The translations under genes and the position numbers were made by a program. From Halioglobus sp. (GTDB taxonomy: Bacteria > Pseudomonadota > Gammaproteobacteria > Pseudomonadales > Halieaceae), in contig JAGRIH010000035.1 in NCBI GenBank assembly GCA_020443345.1, positions 1-64,000 on the forward strand: DNA of 64,000 nucleotides, given 5' to 3'. The notes under the pieces are model-generated. The model did not search any database, was not told where the DNA came from, and saw only the letters and a program-made list of their open reading frames with translations. Of this stretch, positions 17,657 through 27,105 are shown piece by piece; positions within the stretch are counted from its first letter, which is position 1; each line of letters opens with the position of its first letter.

Positions 17657-19057
17657 ATGGAACTCCATGATCGGGTATTACTGGGCAACGTTCTGACGGC
17701 AGATACTGTCTTAGAAGACGGTTTCGTTGCCATGAAGGGAGAATCAGTTTCCGCTGTCGGGCGGGGAAAGCCGCCACAAGCCAGGGAGCTCGTCGATTAC
17801 AAAGGCTGTTGGTTACTTCCCGGCATTGTAGACGGCCAAGTCCATACCAAGAGTCAGAGAGACCAGGAGGGCTTCGAAAAAGCAAGTTGCGCAGCCGCCG
17901 CAGGGGGTGTGACCACCATGGTGGATATGCCCTACGATGAGGCAGGACTCGTCTGCTCCGCGGTCAAACTGACTGAGAAGGCGGACGAGGCCGGAGCACG
18001 GAGTCGGGTCGATTTCGCTTTGTATGGCACCATATCGCCGCGAGACGGCATCGACGAAATCCAGGGCATTGTCGATGCCGGTGCCTGTGCATTCAAATTT
18101 TCGACTTTTGAGACCCACCCGGAACGCTTTCCCAGAATCAGCCCGCCGCTGATGTACGAGGCATGCCAGGTCATAGCGTCCTCGGGGCTGGCGGTGGGCG
18201 TTCACAACGAGCACCAGGAGACCGTCGCCTATTTCACCGACCATGTACGCGCCAGCGGTGATACTTCCCCCGCCAGTCACGGTCGCTCGCGCCCGCCGAT
18301 CAGCGAGTTGCTGGCAATCAACGAAATCTACGAGATCGGCGCGGCGACCGGTTGCCGTGTACACGTCGTGCACTGCTCCCTCGGACGCGGATTTGACATC
18401 TGTGAGCAGTACCGTCGACAGGGGTATCCGGTGTCCATAGAAACCTGCATTCACTACCTCATGCTCAACGAGGACGATGTCATACGCCAGGGTGGGCTGT
18501 GCAAAGTCAATCCACCGATCCGGGGGCCGCGAGAGCAGAATAGGCTTTGGCGGTACCTTGAACGCGATGCGATTGATTTCGTATCAACCGACCACGTGGC
18601 GTGGTCCCTGGATCGCAAGAACAAACCGGTGATGGCTGAAAATTCCTCCGGGATGCCGGGTATGGAGTCGCTCTGCGCGCTGTTGTTCAAGGGTTGTATG
18701 GAGCGTGGCTTAGATCTTCGCGTTATTCCCCGAGTACTTTCGCGGAGGCCCGCGAGGCATTTTTGTCTACATGGGCGCAAGGGGGAACTGCAGGAGGGGT
18801 ATGATGCCGACGTGGTGGTCGTAGAGCCCGGAGATTTCCAACTGGACTGCAGGCGATTCCAGACCGTAGTGAAATGGAGCCCATTCGATGGCACCCGCCT
18901 GCCGGTGCGTATCCGCGCTACCTACAATCGGGGGCGGCAGGTGTGGGACGGCGAGACGGTGATGGCTAGCCCCGGTGACGGTCGATTCCAAAGGGCGGTG
19001 CCGACGGATACCGCGCAGCGCCAGGATGGATCGCTAACACCGGCTCTCGGTAGCTGA
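17657..19057 (+). CDS. Amidohydrolase of the hydantoinase/allantoinase group
   Basis: 466 residues. The fold is that of cyclic amidases: an N-terminal beta domain (LLGNVLTADTVLEDG), then the metal strand LLPGIVDGQVHTKS (residues 53-66). The carboxylated Lys candidate is Lys147 in AFKFST, His183/186 lie in GVHNEHQE, His236/239 in HVVHCS, and the final Asp312 in STDHVAW. The usual H-x-H is Q-V-H here (Gln61, His63), which should alter the alpha-metal site. In the proposed pathway it opens the ring of hydantoin-5-propionate to N-carbamoyl-glutamate. It is the first gene of the plus-strand cluster, 16 bp before the HAL homologue. No strong ribosome site is visible. Confidence 0.8.
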   Translation: MELHDRVLLGNVLTADTVLEDGFVAMKGESVSAVGRGKPPQARELVDYKGCWLLPGIVDGQVHTKSQRDQEGFEKASCAAAAGGVTTMVDMPYDEAGLVCSAVKLTEKADEAGARSRVDFALYGTISPRDGIDEIQGIVDAGACAFKFSTFETHPERFPRISPPLMYEACQVIASSGLAVGVHNEHQETVAYFTDHVRASGDTSPASHGRSRPPISELLAINEIYEIGAATGCRVHVVHCSLGRGFDICEQYRRQGYPVSIETCIHYLMLNEDDVIRQGGLCKVNPPIRGPREQNRLWRYLERDAIDFVSTDHVAWSLDRKNKPVMAENSSGMPGMESLCALLFKGCMERGLDLRVIPRVLSRRPARHFCLHGRKGELQEGYDADVVVVEPGDFQLDCRRFQTVVKWSPFDGTRLPVRIRATYNRGRQVWDGETVMASPGDGRFQRAVPTDTAQRQDGSLTPALGS

Positions 19058-19073
19058 AAGGTAAGGAAGCACA

Positions 19074-20618
19074 ATGGTTCAAGGTAACGGCGTTGAGGTG
19101 GTAGTGTTTGACGGGAAAACATGGGTGTCCGCCGCTGATATCGTCGCGATCGCACGGGGAGCACCGGTTCAGGTGGCGGATTCTGTCTACTGCGAACTCT
19201 CCGATGTCGAGGAATGGATCCAGAGCGTGATCAAGTCTCGCAAGCCGGTCTATGGCCTGAATACCGCGCTGGGACACCTCAAGGCTCAGACCATCGACGA
19301 GGCTCAGATCGCCGAAAACCAATACAGGATGTTACGCGTGCACAACGGTGCAGTTGGCCCCGGTCTGCCCGCGGAGCAGGTGCGTGCGGCGATGGCCGCC
19401 CGCCTGGTCGGCATGTGTAAGCGCAGCACTGCGGCATCGCCACGCGCGGTGCGCTTGATGGCAGGCATGCTAAATGCAGGCGTTCACCCAATCGTCCCCC
19501 GAGTCGGGTCTGTCGGGGCGGGCGATTTGGGCAACATGGCCGCCATCGGTTGTGCGATGATTGCAGAGGGCAAGGTCGAATATCGGGGCGCAATCATGCC
19601 GGCTTCAACGGCACTGGCGTCTGCCGAGCTGGAGCCGTTGGTGCAGGGGCCCCGTGATGGCCTGGTAATCGTAGCGGGAAATGGCTTCTCCATCGGCGCC
19701 GGCACACTGCTCGTTGCCGAATCAAATCGTATCGCAGATATTGCGGATATCGTGCTCGCCATGTCGCTAGAGAATATTCGAGGCAATCTGTCGGTACTTC
19801 ACCCGGCCCTGGATAAGGGCATTGCCGGGCAGGCGCGTTCGAGCGCAAATATCAGAACGATTCTGCGCGGGAGTTATCTGGAAAACCCGGGCGCCGCGAA
19901 AGAACTGCAGGATCCGCTGTCTTTCCGTGTGGCGCCGAATACCCACGGCGCCCTGCGTGAAACAACGGATTTTCTTACCAGGGCGGTGGAGGCCGAACTC
20001 AATGCCGATGCGCACAACCCCTCCCTTGTGGGAGAGGAATTCGTGCACAACGGCAACTTCCAACCCATGTTTCTTACGGCTGCGCTGGAAGCGCTGCGAC
20101 CGGCGCTGGTCCATCTCGCCAAGTTGTCCGAACGGCGTGTGAATCATGTCGTCGCCGATCTGATGCACGATGAAAATTTTGTCAAAAAAGAATTGGGAAG
20201 CAGCTTTTCGAAGTCATCCATTCTGTTCCTATACTCCTCCGCTGCGCTGACCGCGGAGGCGCGCCAACTTGCAGCGCCTGCATCTCTGGACTGCCCCCCT
20301 CTGGACTTCAATATTGAAGATCACGGGAGCAATGCTCCGCTAGCGGCGCAACGGGGATTTGAGGTGATTGCGTGCCTGGATAGCATTCTAGCCGTGGAAG
20401 CGATGATTGCGACGGAGTTGCAGCCGCCCGGTAGTATGGACAGGCCGTCGGGTCGAGGTGCAGCAGTCGCTCGAGACGCTGTTTATTCGACCATGAGTGG
20501 CATGGAATCGTGCAGTTCTCCTTCGGAAAATCATGCTGCAGTGGTAGCGTTGTTGCGTGACGGCCTTGTTAGTCAGGTTGCCAAAGCACATTCAAATAGT
20601 GAGAGTGTACCAAGATGA
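19074..20618 (+). CDS. HAL-family lyase lacking the MIO Ser; probable ergothionase
   Basis: 514 residues, alignable throughout with histidine ammonia-lyase: VYGLNTALG (59-67), GSVGAGDLGNMA (145-156), IVAGNGFSIG, LQDPLSFRVAP and NGNFQPMFL. Histidase has the triad Ala-Ser-Gly in GSVGASGDL, whose Ser is needed to build the MIO cofactor. Here one residue is deleted, leaving Ala149-Gly150. The enzyme therefore cannot form MIO by the usual route. Ergothionase, a HAL relative, removes trimethylamine from ergothioneine by acid/base catalysis without needing an amine-activating electrophile, as I recall. With a urocanase and DUF917 neighbours this is the best guess; product thiourocanate. Start ATG after AAGGAAG; overlaps the next gene by 4 bp. 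Confidence 0.75.
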   Translation: MVQGNGVEVVVFDGKTWVSAADIVAIARGAPVQVADSVYCELSDVEEWIQSVIKSRKPVYGLNTALGHLKAQTIDEAQIAENQYRMLRVHNGAVGPGLPAEQVRAAMAARLVGMCKRSTAASPRAVRLMAGMLNAGVHPIVPRVGSVGAGDLGNMAAIGCAMIAEGKVEYRGAIMPASTALASAELEPLVQGPRDGLVIVAGNGFSIGAGTLLVAESNRIADIADIVLAMSLENIRGNLSVLHPALDKGIAGQARSSANIRTILRGSYLENPGAAKELQDPLSFRVAPNTHGALRETTDFLTRAVEAELNADAHNPSLVGEEFVHNGNFQPMFLTAALEALRPALVHLAKLSERRVNHVVADLMHDENFVKKELGSSFSKSSILFLYSSAALTAEARQLAAPASLDCPPLDFNIEDHGSNAPLAAQRGFEVIACLDSILAVEAMIATELQPPGSMDRPSGRGAAVARDAVYSTMSGMESCSSPSENHAAVVALLRDGLVSQVAKAHSNSESVPR

Positions 20619-20962
20619 TCTATGAGTTGCGTCGTTATGGTATAGCAGAGAATCGCATGGTCGACATGGAGGAGCGCTTCCGCGAGGTTACCCTTCCGCT
20701 GTTTAAAAAATATGGTATCGAGTTGGTGGGCTGTCTGCATACCACTCGGCATGTGCAGGTTTGCGGTGATCAGGTTAATGAGGTTCCGACGGGGAAGAGT
20801 CAGTTCGTTTTTATGATGTCGTTTGCCGATGCGCACAGCAGACAGGCAGCCTGGGAGGGATATCATGCCGACGCCGACTTTCTCGCCGCGCGCCAGGAGC
20901 AGGCGGAAATAATCGAATCAATGGATATCGAGGTGTTCGAGGTCGTGCCATCGGCTGATTGA
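20615..20962 (+). CDS. NIPSNAP-family small protein
   Basis: 115 residues starting MIYELRRYGIAENRMVDMEE, the classic NIPSNAP opening, and ending with a predicted beta strand (DIEVFEVVP). It overlaps the HAL-like gene stop by 4 bp (ATGA), so the two are translationally coupled. NIPSNAP proteins form ferredoxin-like dimeric alpha-beta barrels and appear as accessory proteins in catabolic operons; few have defined activities. It may act on or shield a pathway intermediate here. That role is inference. Confidence 0.8.
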   Translation: MIYELRRYGIAENRMVDMEERFREVTLPLFKKYGIELVGCLHTTRHVQVCGDQVNEVPTGKSQFVFMMSFADAHSRQAAWEGYHADADFLAARQEQAEIIESMDIEVFEVVPSAD

Positions 20963-21046
20963 AGCGCCCCGGGCGTATCACGTGAGATATTAATTGGTAA
21001 GATCGCCGATTGCCGGTCTGCTATTTGTTTTTCCCGAGGAAACAAT

Positions 21047-22411
21047 ATGGATCGCGCCACGACCATAAGAAATATTGCCTACGGACAACTCATGCTGCCT
21101 CTGTCTCTGGCTGCTCTTCCCGTGGGCATCTACCTGGTGCCGATGTACGCTATCGAACTGGGCGTCACACTCACTCAACTTGGTCTGGTGATGATGATCG
21201 CCCGTATTTTCGATGTACTCACCGATCCACTGATCGGCTACCTCAGCGACAAGGAGCACCCGATACTCGGTTCGTACTATTTCTGGTTGGGAGCGGGCAC
21301 CGTCGTGATGTTGAGTGGCATCTATTTCCTGTTTCTGCCGGGTGAAATCTGGGGCACCAGCTATGTGTTCCTGTGGTTGATCGTTTTCTATCTGGGTTGG
21401 ACCATGATTTTTATCCCTTATCTTTCCTGGGGTACGCGTATCGCAGACAGTTATGCCAGCCGGTCTTCACTTGCCGGTATGCGGGAGTTTTTCAATTTTC
21501 TCGGTATGCTGATTACCGCCAGCATACCGGTCGTCGTAACCTACCTGGCCAACGACGATGCGAACCAGAATTCCCGCAATGTCGCCGCGCTTGGAACAAG
21601 CGCGATGATAACGCTGCCGCTCTCTATTCTGGTCCTGTTCTTCGCAATGCCGCGCGCCAGCGCCGCGGGTGTCGACAACCCGTCCGACCCGCAGCAAGGC
21701 TTTATGGCCCGAATGAGCGTCATTCTGACTGATGCGCCTTTTCGCAAGTTACTTACCGCCGTATTGATTATCGGTATCGGCAGTGGTATGTGGAACTCCA
21801 CCATCATCCTGTTTCTGACCTATTGGGCAAAACTGAAGACGCAAGCGCCGACGCTGATATTCATCTATCTGCTTTTCGCCTGTGTAGGCACCTGTGTCTG
21901 GGTTCGACTGTCCAAATCGATTTCAAAGCACGGCGCCATGGTGGTCGCCGGTTTTGGCACTGCGCTGGGCGCGACCGGTTTGTACTTTGCAGAACCCGGC
22001 CAATTCTGGGAATATGCGGCGGTTTACGGCTTTATGGGCGTCATGGCCCCCTCGATACAGATACTCGTCACCTCAATCATTGCCGATCTCGTGGAAATTG
22101 ATGCGAGAAATACGGGTATCGAACGCGCGGGACTGTTCTTTTCTTTCTGGTCCCTGTTCAAAAAGGCGGCTGACGCCATAGGCATTGGTGTTGCACTGAA
22201 TACACTGGCCTGGCTTGGTTTCAGAACGGAGGGTGTGAATTCCGAAACCGGTCTGCAGGCTCTGATGGCGTTCGTGGTAATAGCACCACAGCTAATGATT
22301 GTGTTGGGTGTGCTTGTCGTTCGCAATTTTCCGATCAATGCCAGTGTGACTGAATTAGCCGCCATCCCCGGGGACGACCTGGTGCCCCGGAGTGACGCCA
22401 AGACTGGCTGA
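21047..22411 (+). CDS. GPH/MFS-type inner-membrane transporter
   Basis: 454 residues with about twelve membrane segments. The N-terminal half has the glycoside-pentoside-hexuronide (MelB) signature: ARIFDVLTDPLIGYLSDK, then a long TM and WTMIFIPYLSWGTRI. GPH carriers couple uptake of sugars and other organic solutes to Na+ or H+. The start ATG follows GAGGAAACAAT. Placed between the HAL/NIPSNAP pair and the first DUF917 gene, it probably imports the pathway's substrate across the inner membrane. Specificity for ergothioneine is not demonstrated by any motif. Confidence 0.8.
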   Translation: MDRATTIRNIAYGQLMLPLSLAALPVGIYLVPMYAIELGVTLTQLGLVMMIARIFDVLTDPLIGYLSDKEHPILGSYYFWLGAGTVVMLSGIYFLFLPGEIWGTSYVFLWLIVFYLGWTMIFIPYLSWGTRIADSYASRSSLAGMREFFNFLGMLITASIPVVVTYLANDDANQNSRNVAALGTSAMITLPLSILVLFFAMPRASAAGVDNPSDPQQGFMARMSVILTDAPFRKLLTAVLIIGIGSGMWNSTIILFLTYWAKLKTQAPTLIFIYLLFACVGTCVWVRLSKSISKHGAMVVAGFGTALGATGLYFAEPGQFWEYAAVYGFMGVMAPSIQILVTSIIADLVEIDARNTGIERAGLFFSFWSLFKKAADAIGIGVALNTLAWLGFRTEGVNSETGLQALMAFVVIAPQLMIVLGVLVVRNFPINASVTELAAIPGDDLVPRSDAKTG

Positions 22412-22461
22412 TGAACTGGCTCTAACCCATGTACTCGCAGAGCGTTTCCCGGAGTAAACCT

Positions 22462-23541
22462 ATGCAACTGAATGAGCAGACTTTGAAGCACAGCGCACTG
22501 GGCGCTGCAATACTCACCTGCGGTATCGGCAGCGAGGCACGACTGGAACAATCGATGGGCATGGGACGCACGGCCCTGAACATGGGCGCTCTGAGGCTTG
22601 CCAATCTGGACGAACTGGACGATGACGAAACGGTTATCAGCGCGTCGGTCGTTGGAAGAGCGCTCGATAAAAACGGAAAGCTGACTATCGAGTTGCGGGA
22701 GGTGTTCCGTTCCGTCGAATTGTTGCTGGAGACCGAGGAGCGCCGACCACGAGCCGTGATCAATGGCCACCCCGGGGGCTTCCTGCACTGGTTGCTGGCC
22801 GCTTACTTTGACCTCGACGTCCTCGACGCTTATGCCAACGGCCGCGGCCATCCGACCCTGGCCATGGGCGGTCTGGGCTTGGCGCGGCCGGGGTCGGCGA
22901 GCACGCGAATGACCAGTTATGGTTCGCTGCGCGATGGTAGCAGCGAACCCTTTAAACTCTACTTTGAGGGCAATCTCGGTCGAGCTGAGGAACTCGTGCG
23001 GTACAACGCGCTTCGTGGCGATGGCGCCGCTGCTATCGCCCGCGGACCCTACAAGGCAAGCTTCCTCAGGAGAACATCAGCCAAACAAATGGTTCAATTT
23101 GAAGCTGCGCTGGGCGAACGCGCGTGGGCTGCCGGAGATGCACAGGGACGCATCGATGCCATAACTGATTTCATTCAGGGTACAGAACTGCTGCGCGGAG
23201 AAGTCGTGAACAACCATTGCAAGTGGGGTGGCGGCTATTCCTCCGGATTCATAGAGGTGGACTGCTCAGGCTCTGACACCCGGGTAGGCGTGGTCAATGA
23301 ATTCATGTCCGTTGATATCGACGGTCGACGCGTCGCCACATTTCCCGACTTGATCATCAGCATCAACCCCGAGACAGGAATGCCCGTGTCAATAATTGAA
23401 CTGCAAGCTGGCAGCAAGGTCTTGTTCCTGCACGCCTCCTCCAAGAACTATCCGACCGGGGCGGGCGTCCGGGATGCTTCCGTGTTCCCATTGATAGAAG
23501 AACTCCTCGGTATCGAGATCGGCCGATACGCCCTGAGTTAG
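22462..23541 (+). CDS. DUF917 / S-methyl-thiohydantoin desulfurase-family protein (copy A)
   Basis: 359 residues from ATG 22462, which has GGAG eight bases upstream; an upstream ATG at 22429 has no such site. DUF917 landmarks are LGAAILTCGIGSEARL (12-27), where the family's Gly-rich GTGGGG is altered, GHPGGFLHW (102-110), DAYANGRGHPTLAMGG (122-137), and a C-terminal TFPDL plus GAGVRDASVFPLIEELLG. The family is named for desulfuring a thiohydantoin, which would yield hydantoin-5-propionate in the proposed pathway. A second, divergent copy lies at 28477. The pair may be two subunits or two steps. Direct role is inference. Confidence 0.7.
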   Translation: MQLNEQTLKHSALGAAILTCGIGSEARLEQSMGMGRTALNMGALRLANLDELDDDETVISASVVGRALDKNGKLTIELREVFRSVELLLETEERRPRAVINGHPGGFLHWLLAAYFDLDVLDAYANGRGHPTLAMGGLGLARPGSASTRMTSYGSLRDGSSEPFKLYFEGNLGRAEELVRYNALRGDGAAAIARGPYKASFLRRTSAKQMVQFEAALGERAWAAGDAQGRIDAITDFIQGTELLRGEVVNNHCKWGGGYSSGFIEVDCSGSDTRVGVVNEFMSVDIDGRRVATFPDLIISINPETGMPVSIIELQAGSKVLFLHASSKNYPTGAGVRDASVFPLIEELLGIEIGRYALS

Positions 23542-23865
23542 AGTCCCGGGCAGCAGGGTGAGCCGATAGCTCCTCTCTTCGCTCGACGCGATGGAAAATC
23601 CACTGTACAAGCGGATAAAGACTACCGCGGACGTGGTTTATCTGATTTCTGCTCTGGCCAGCGCGGTGGGAAATCCGGACAGGCGACGGGGTCGCTTCAC
23701 CCTCTCACTATCGATAAAGGTTATACCACTTACCTGTTTTTATGATGTTACTCCTGTTCTGGTTTCCCGGCCTGCGATTTATAGTTTTAGTGGACGGTCG
23801 CTCTGGACCGATGCGCGGCCATGACAGGTAAATAAAAAATTACGTACTTCGTGAGGAATCGAACC
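23542..23865 (+). other. Intergenic region before the TonB receptor
   Basis: About 320 bp without a supportable gene. It contains an AT-rich stretch and a short inverted repeat (CGGTC-N6-GACCG around 23798-23813). Because the TonB receptor has its own ribosome site and a long leader, this is the likely place for a second promoter of the cluster, but I see no convincing -35/-10 pair. Confidence 0.4.
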
Positions 23866-26025
23866 GTGAGCATAAACGACCTACCCAGGAAACATTCTGC
23901 AAGCTCTTGTGTATTGACGAGTGCAGTCCGCCACGTGATCGGCTGCTCGGTGGCAATGACGACCTTGTTAGGCCTGCAATCAACGGCCCATGCGGCCGGC
24001 GAAGTCGGCGTGTTGGAGGAAGTTATCGTCACTGCTACCAAGCGGGCGGCCAGCGTTCAGGATATTTCCGGCGCCGTGTCGGCACTGTCTGCAAAGACGA
24101 TGGAAGATTTGCGCCTGGAGAATATCGCAGATGCAGCCCTGCAGGTGCCCAACGTGACCCTCTCGACCGCAGGCAACCACACGCCGTTCATCTTCATCCG
24201 TGGGTTGGGTCTCAGTGATTTTAACGCAATCTCCGTCGGATCTGTCGGCATCTACCAGGACGAAGTCTACATGAACAGTACGGCTGCGCAATTGCAGCAG
24301 ATGTACGACCTTCAGCGCATCGAAGTTTTGCGCGGTCCGCAGGGTACGCTCTACGGCCGCAATACAACAGGCGGTGTGATAAACCTGGTGTCCAATCGCC
24401 CGGAGCAGGAAAACAGCTTGAGTTTGAAGGGCAGCTATGGCCGTTACGATCAGGTCGATCTTGAGGCCGTGGGCAATCTGGCATTCACTGAAGAACTGGC
24501 GAGTCGTTTGGCGATAGTACGCCATACGCGAGACGCCATCTTCGAAAACACCAACAACACCGGCGATGCCACTGATGCCGACAGCTGGGCCGCACGAGCC
24601 ATGTTGCGGTGGGACGCGACTGAAGAGCAGTCATGGTATTTCAGCCTCTACGGATCCAAGGTGGATGAGAGTGCCCGTGGCCGGGATCGCTCCAACATCG
24701 CCGAGCACCCCAACCGGTCTGACCCGGGCAAGCCCCGGTCTGAACCACTGACTGATCCGGGGCATGAAAAGATTGACGTTTTCGGCTCGACGCTGATAGG
24801 TAATATTGATTTCAGTTCTTTCACCCTGACCTCGGTAACTGGCTTCCTCAACAGTGAGAGGGACACGGAAGAGGACATCGACTCGTTGGCGATCGACACG
24901 CTGTGGGACATGCGCCGCAACGAGGCGGACCAGTTCAGCCAGGAACTGCGCCTGGCGTCTGACGGCAGTAGCAACCTCGATTGGACGGTCGGACTGTACT
25001 ACTTCTACGAGGACCTGGAGGCGGAGGTCGATCTGGAAGCCAATAACCTTTTCAATGCAACGTTCGTTTCGATGACCGATTACACCCAGGAAACTACGAC
25101 CTACGCGCTGTTTTCTGATCTCAGCTACCAGTTGAGCGAGCGAATCGAGTTGTTCGGCGGATTGCGCTGGACATACGAAGAGAAGGACTTCGAGACAGCG
25201 CAGGAGGGCTTTTTCTTCGCCCCCTTCGAGACGCAGCGACAAAAGGACGACTGGTCAGAAATGAGCGGAGCCGTCGGGGTGAATTACGCGTTCAGCGATA
25301 GCAGCATGGTCTACCTCAAGTACAGCAATGGCTTCCGTGCAGGCGGCTTCAATGCCGGAGGCGCTGTATCGGACCCAAGCTTTGATCCGGAAACAGTGGA
25401 ATCTTTGGAGCTGGGATACAAGTTCGAAAACGACCCGCGGACCCTGCGTCTGAATCTGGCCGCCTTCGTCAACGACTACAAGGACATGCAGGTGTTTGCA
25501 CTGGTGGTGGAAAATGGCGTGCCCCGACAATACCTGACGAATGCCGCCGAGGCGAGCATCTCTGGATTTGAGGCGGAAATGGTCTGGCAGCCCACGGCCA
25601 GTCTTCAGTTTAATTTCAGCGCCGGCATTCTCAACACGGAGTTCGACGAGTACATTGACGGCAACGGCGTCGACCTTTCCGGTAACAGCCTGGTCGGAGC
25701 ACCTGAAACCACCGCAAGCGGCATTGTCAGTTACGAGCTGCCCCTTTCCAATGGTGGGGCCATACGCTTTATCAGCGATGTCAGCTACAGCGACGAGTAC
25801 TACTTTGATAATGAAAATACCGACCGACGGGCGGCACAGGAAAGGACTTTAGTCGGTGCGAGGCTGGCCTACGAGCCGGAGGATCGTCACTACAGCATCG
25901 CCCTGTGGGGGCGTAATCTGACGGACGAGGAGTACTTCACTCGTACCACGAACATCATTAACTGGGATTCGATCTTCCTCGGTGATCCCCGCACTTATGG
26001 TATAGAGGTTCGCTATGATTTCTGA
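23866..26025 (+). CDS. TonB-dependent outer-membrane receptor
   Basis: 719 residues from GTG 23866, chosen because GAGGA lies eight bases upstream; a GTG at 23851 also opens the frame. A signal sequence (about 20-45, ending STAHA) precedes a TonB box-like segment and the plug domain (EEVIVTATKRAASVQDISGA, later LRGPQGTLYGRNTTGGVINL). A long series of beta-barrel strands ends in ...GIEVRYDF, with the aromatic C-terminal residue required by the BAM machinery. It imports a solute into the periplasm with energy from ExbBD-TonB. Its place in the cluster suggests the thiol substrate. The TonB/ExbBD genes themselves are not in the window unless the 7.7-9.4 kb pair serves. Confidence 0.92.
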   Translation: MSINDLPRKHSASSCVLTSAVRHVIGCSVAMTTLLGLQSTAHAAGEVGVLEEVIVTATKRAASVQDISGAVSALSAKTMEDLRLENIADAALQVPNVTLSTAGNHTPFIFIRGLGLSDFNAISVGSVGIYQDEVYMNSTAAQLQQMYDLQRIEVLRGPQGTLYGRNTTGGVINLVSNRPEQENSLSLKGSYGRYDQVDLEAVGNLAFTEELASRLAIVRHTRDAIFENTNNTGDATDADSWAARAMLRWDATEEQSWYFSLYGSKVDESARGRDRSNIAEHPNRSDPGKPRSEPLTDPGHEKIDVFGSTLIGNIDFSSFTLTSVTGFLNSERDTEEDIDSLAIDTLWDMRRNEADQFSQELRLASDGSSNLDWTVGLYYFYEDLEAEVDLEANNLFNATFVSMTDYTQETTTYALFSDLSYQLSERIELFGGLRWTYEEKDFETAQEGFFFAPFETQRQKDDWSEMSGAVGVNYAFSDSSMVYLKYSNGFRAGGFNAGGAVSDPSFDPETVESLELGYKFENDPRTLRLNLAAFVNDYKDMQVFALVVENGVPRQYLTNAAEASISGFEAEMVWQPTASLQFNFSAGILNTEFDEYIDGNGVDLSGNSLVGAPETTASGIVSYELPLSNGGAIRFISDVSYSDEYYFDNENTDRRAAQERTLVGARLAYEPEDRHYSIALWGRNLTDEEYFTRTTNIINWDSIFLGDPRTYGIEVRYDF

Positions 26026-26168
26026 TTTGGCCCTTTCTGATGCGCTTAACGGCGGCGCGCCGCCAGAGCCAGACTACTGGCAGGTGGCGGCCCGGGCCTG
26101 TGTCAGAAGACTCTCAACCGGAAGGGTCTCGGACGAGGCCAGATTCTCGACGGCATTGCGGAGGCGAC

Positions 26169-27062
26169 ATGAACCCGAAAAAAAATGACCCGGGGCTCGT
26201 AACGACGCAGTGGCTGGCCCGGAATTTGTCCAATCCAGACCTGCGCATTTACGATTGCTCGGTAATTCTTCAACCGACAAACGAACCAGGGCAGCCTTTC
26301 GCGGCCGTTTCGGGCAGGAGGGCCTTTGAACAGGCGCATATACCCCGCGCCCAATTCCTGGACGTACCGGGTGAGTTATCCGCGCCGACACCTCCTGGCA
26401 GTCGGCTCACCCTTAGCTTTCCCGAGCGCACGCAACTCGAAGAGGTGATGCGCGCGAAGGGACTAAACCAGGACAACATGGCGGTACTTTACAGTACCAG
26501 TGCTTCGATGTGGGCCACCAGGGTGTGGTGGATTTTGCGCGCTTACGGGTTTACCAACGCAGCGGTACTGGACGGCGGTTTCCCGAAGTGGTCCGTGGAA
26601 AGGCGAGAGACGACCGGTACGGTCGAGTCGCCGCCGGTGGGCGATTTTGTCGCCGCTCCCAGAAATGACGACATGGTTGCCACGCGGGAGGATGTTCTGT
26701 GCGCAATCGATAGCGACTCGTCCGCCATCATCGATTCTCTCAGCTGCGCCATGTACCGTGGGAGAGCGGATAACTACTATGGCAGGCCGGGTCACATCAA
26801 ATCTGCCAAAAATGTATCTGTGGTGGAGGAACTGCATGACAGCGACACGAATTGCTTCATCAGCCTGGCAGCTGCGCAACGGATCTACGATGAGCGCGGC
26901 CTGGACAAAAGCCGTACTGTGATCAGCTACTGCGGCGGCGGCATTGCCGCGACGGTCAACGCGTTCATGCTTACGCGACTGGGTTATGAAAATGTAGCGA
27001 TTTATGATAACTCGATGAACGAGTGGGGCTTCGACGAGAGCCTGCCGATGGATGCGCCCTGA
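26169..27062 (+). CDS. Two-domain rhodanese (thiosulfate/mercaptopyruvate sulfurtransferase type)
   Basis: 297 residues from ATG 26169, preceded by GGAGGCGAC. Two rhodanese domains: an inactive first one (IYDCSVILQP, HIPRAQFLDV, LDGGFPKW) and a C-terminal domain with catalytic Cys255 in SYCGGGIAAT. In SseA/TST enzymes this Cys carries a persulfide. It fits a cluster that releases sulfide or a sulfane from a thio-imidazole ring, taking up or detoxifying the sulfur. It lies 44 bp before the BASS carrier. An acceptor cannot be named from sequence. Confidence 0.88.
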   Translation: MNPKKNDPGLVTTQWLARNLSNPDLRIYDCSVILQPTNEPGQPFAAVSGRRAFEQAHIPRAQFLDVPGELSAPTPPGSRLTLSFPERTQLEEVMRAKGLNQDNMAVLYSTSASMWATRVWWILRAYGFTNAAVLDGGFPKWSVERRETTGTVESPPVGDFVAAPRNDDMVATREDVLCAIDSDSSAIIDSLSCAMYRGRADNYYGRPGHIKSAKNVSVVEELHDSDTNCFISLAAAQRIYDERGLDKSRTVISYCGGGIAATVNAFMLTRLGYENVAIYDNSMNEWGFDESLPMDAP

Positions 27063-27105
27063 TGCTTCGCAGGCGAAAAACAGTGTCCGGCACCGGGGCT
27101 GATTG

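Noticed and set aside
19074..20618. Plain histidine ammonia-lyase (hutH) annotation
   Set aside because: The MIO Ser is missing, and hutI, hutF and hutG are not nearby; instead desulfurase-like and carbamoylase-like genes are.
26040..26168. Upstream extension of the rhodanese reading frame
   Set aside because: The extension lacks rhodanese similarity, while ATG 26169 has a strong ribosome site and a family-like start.
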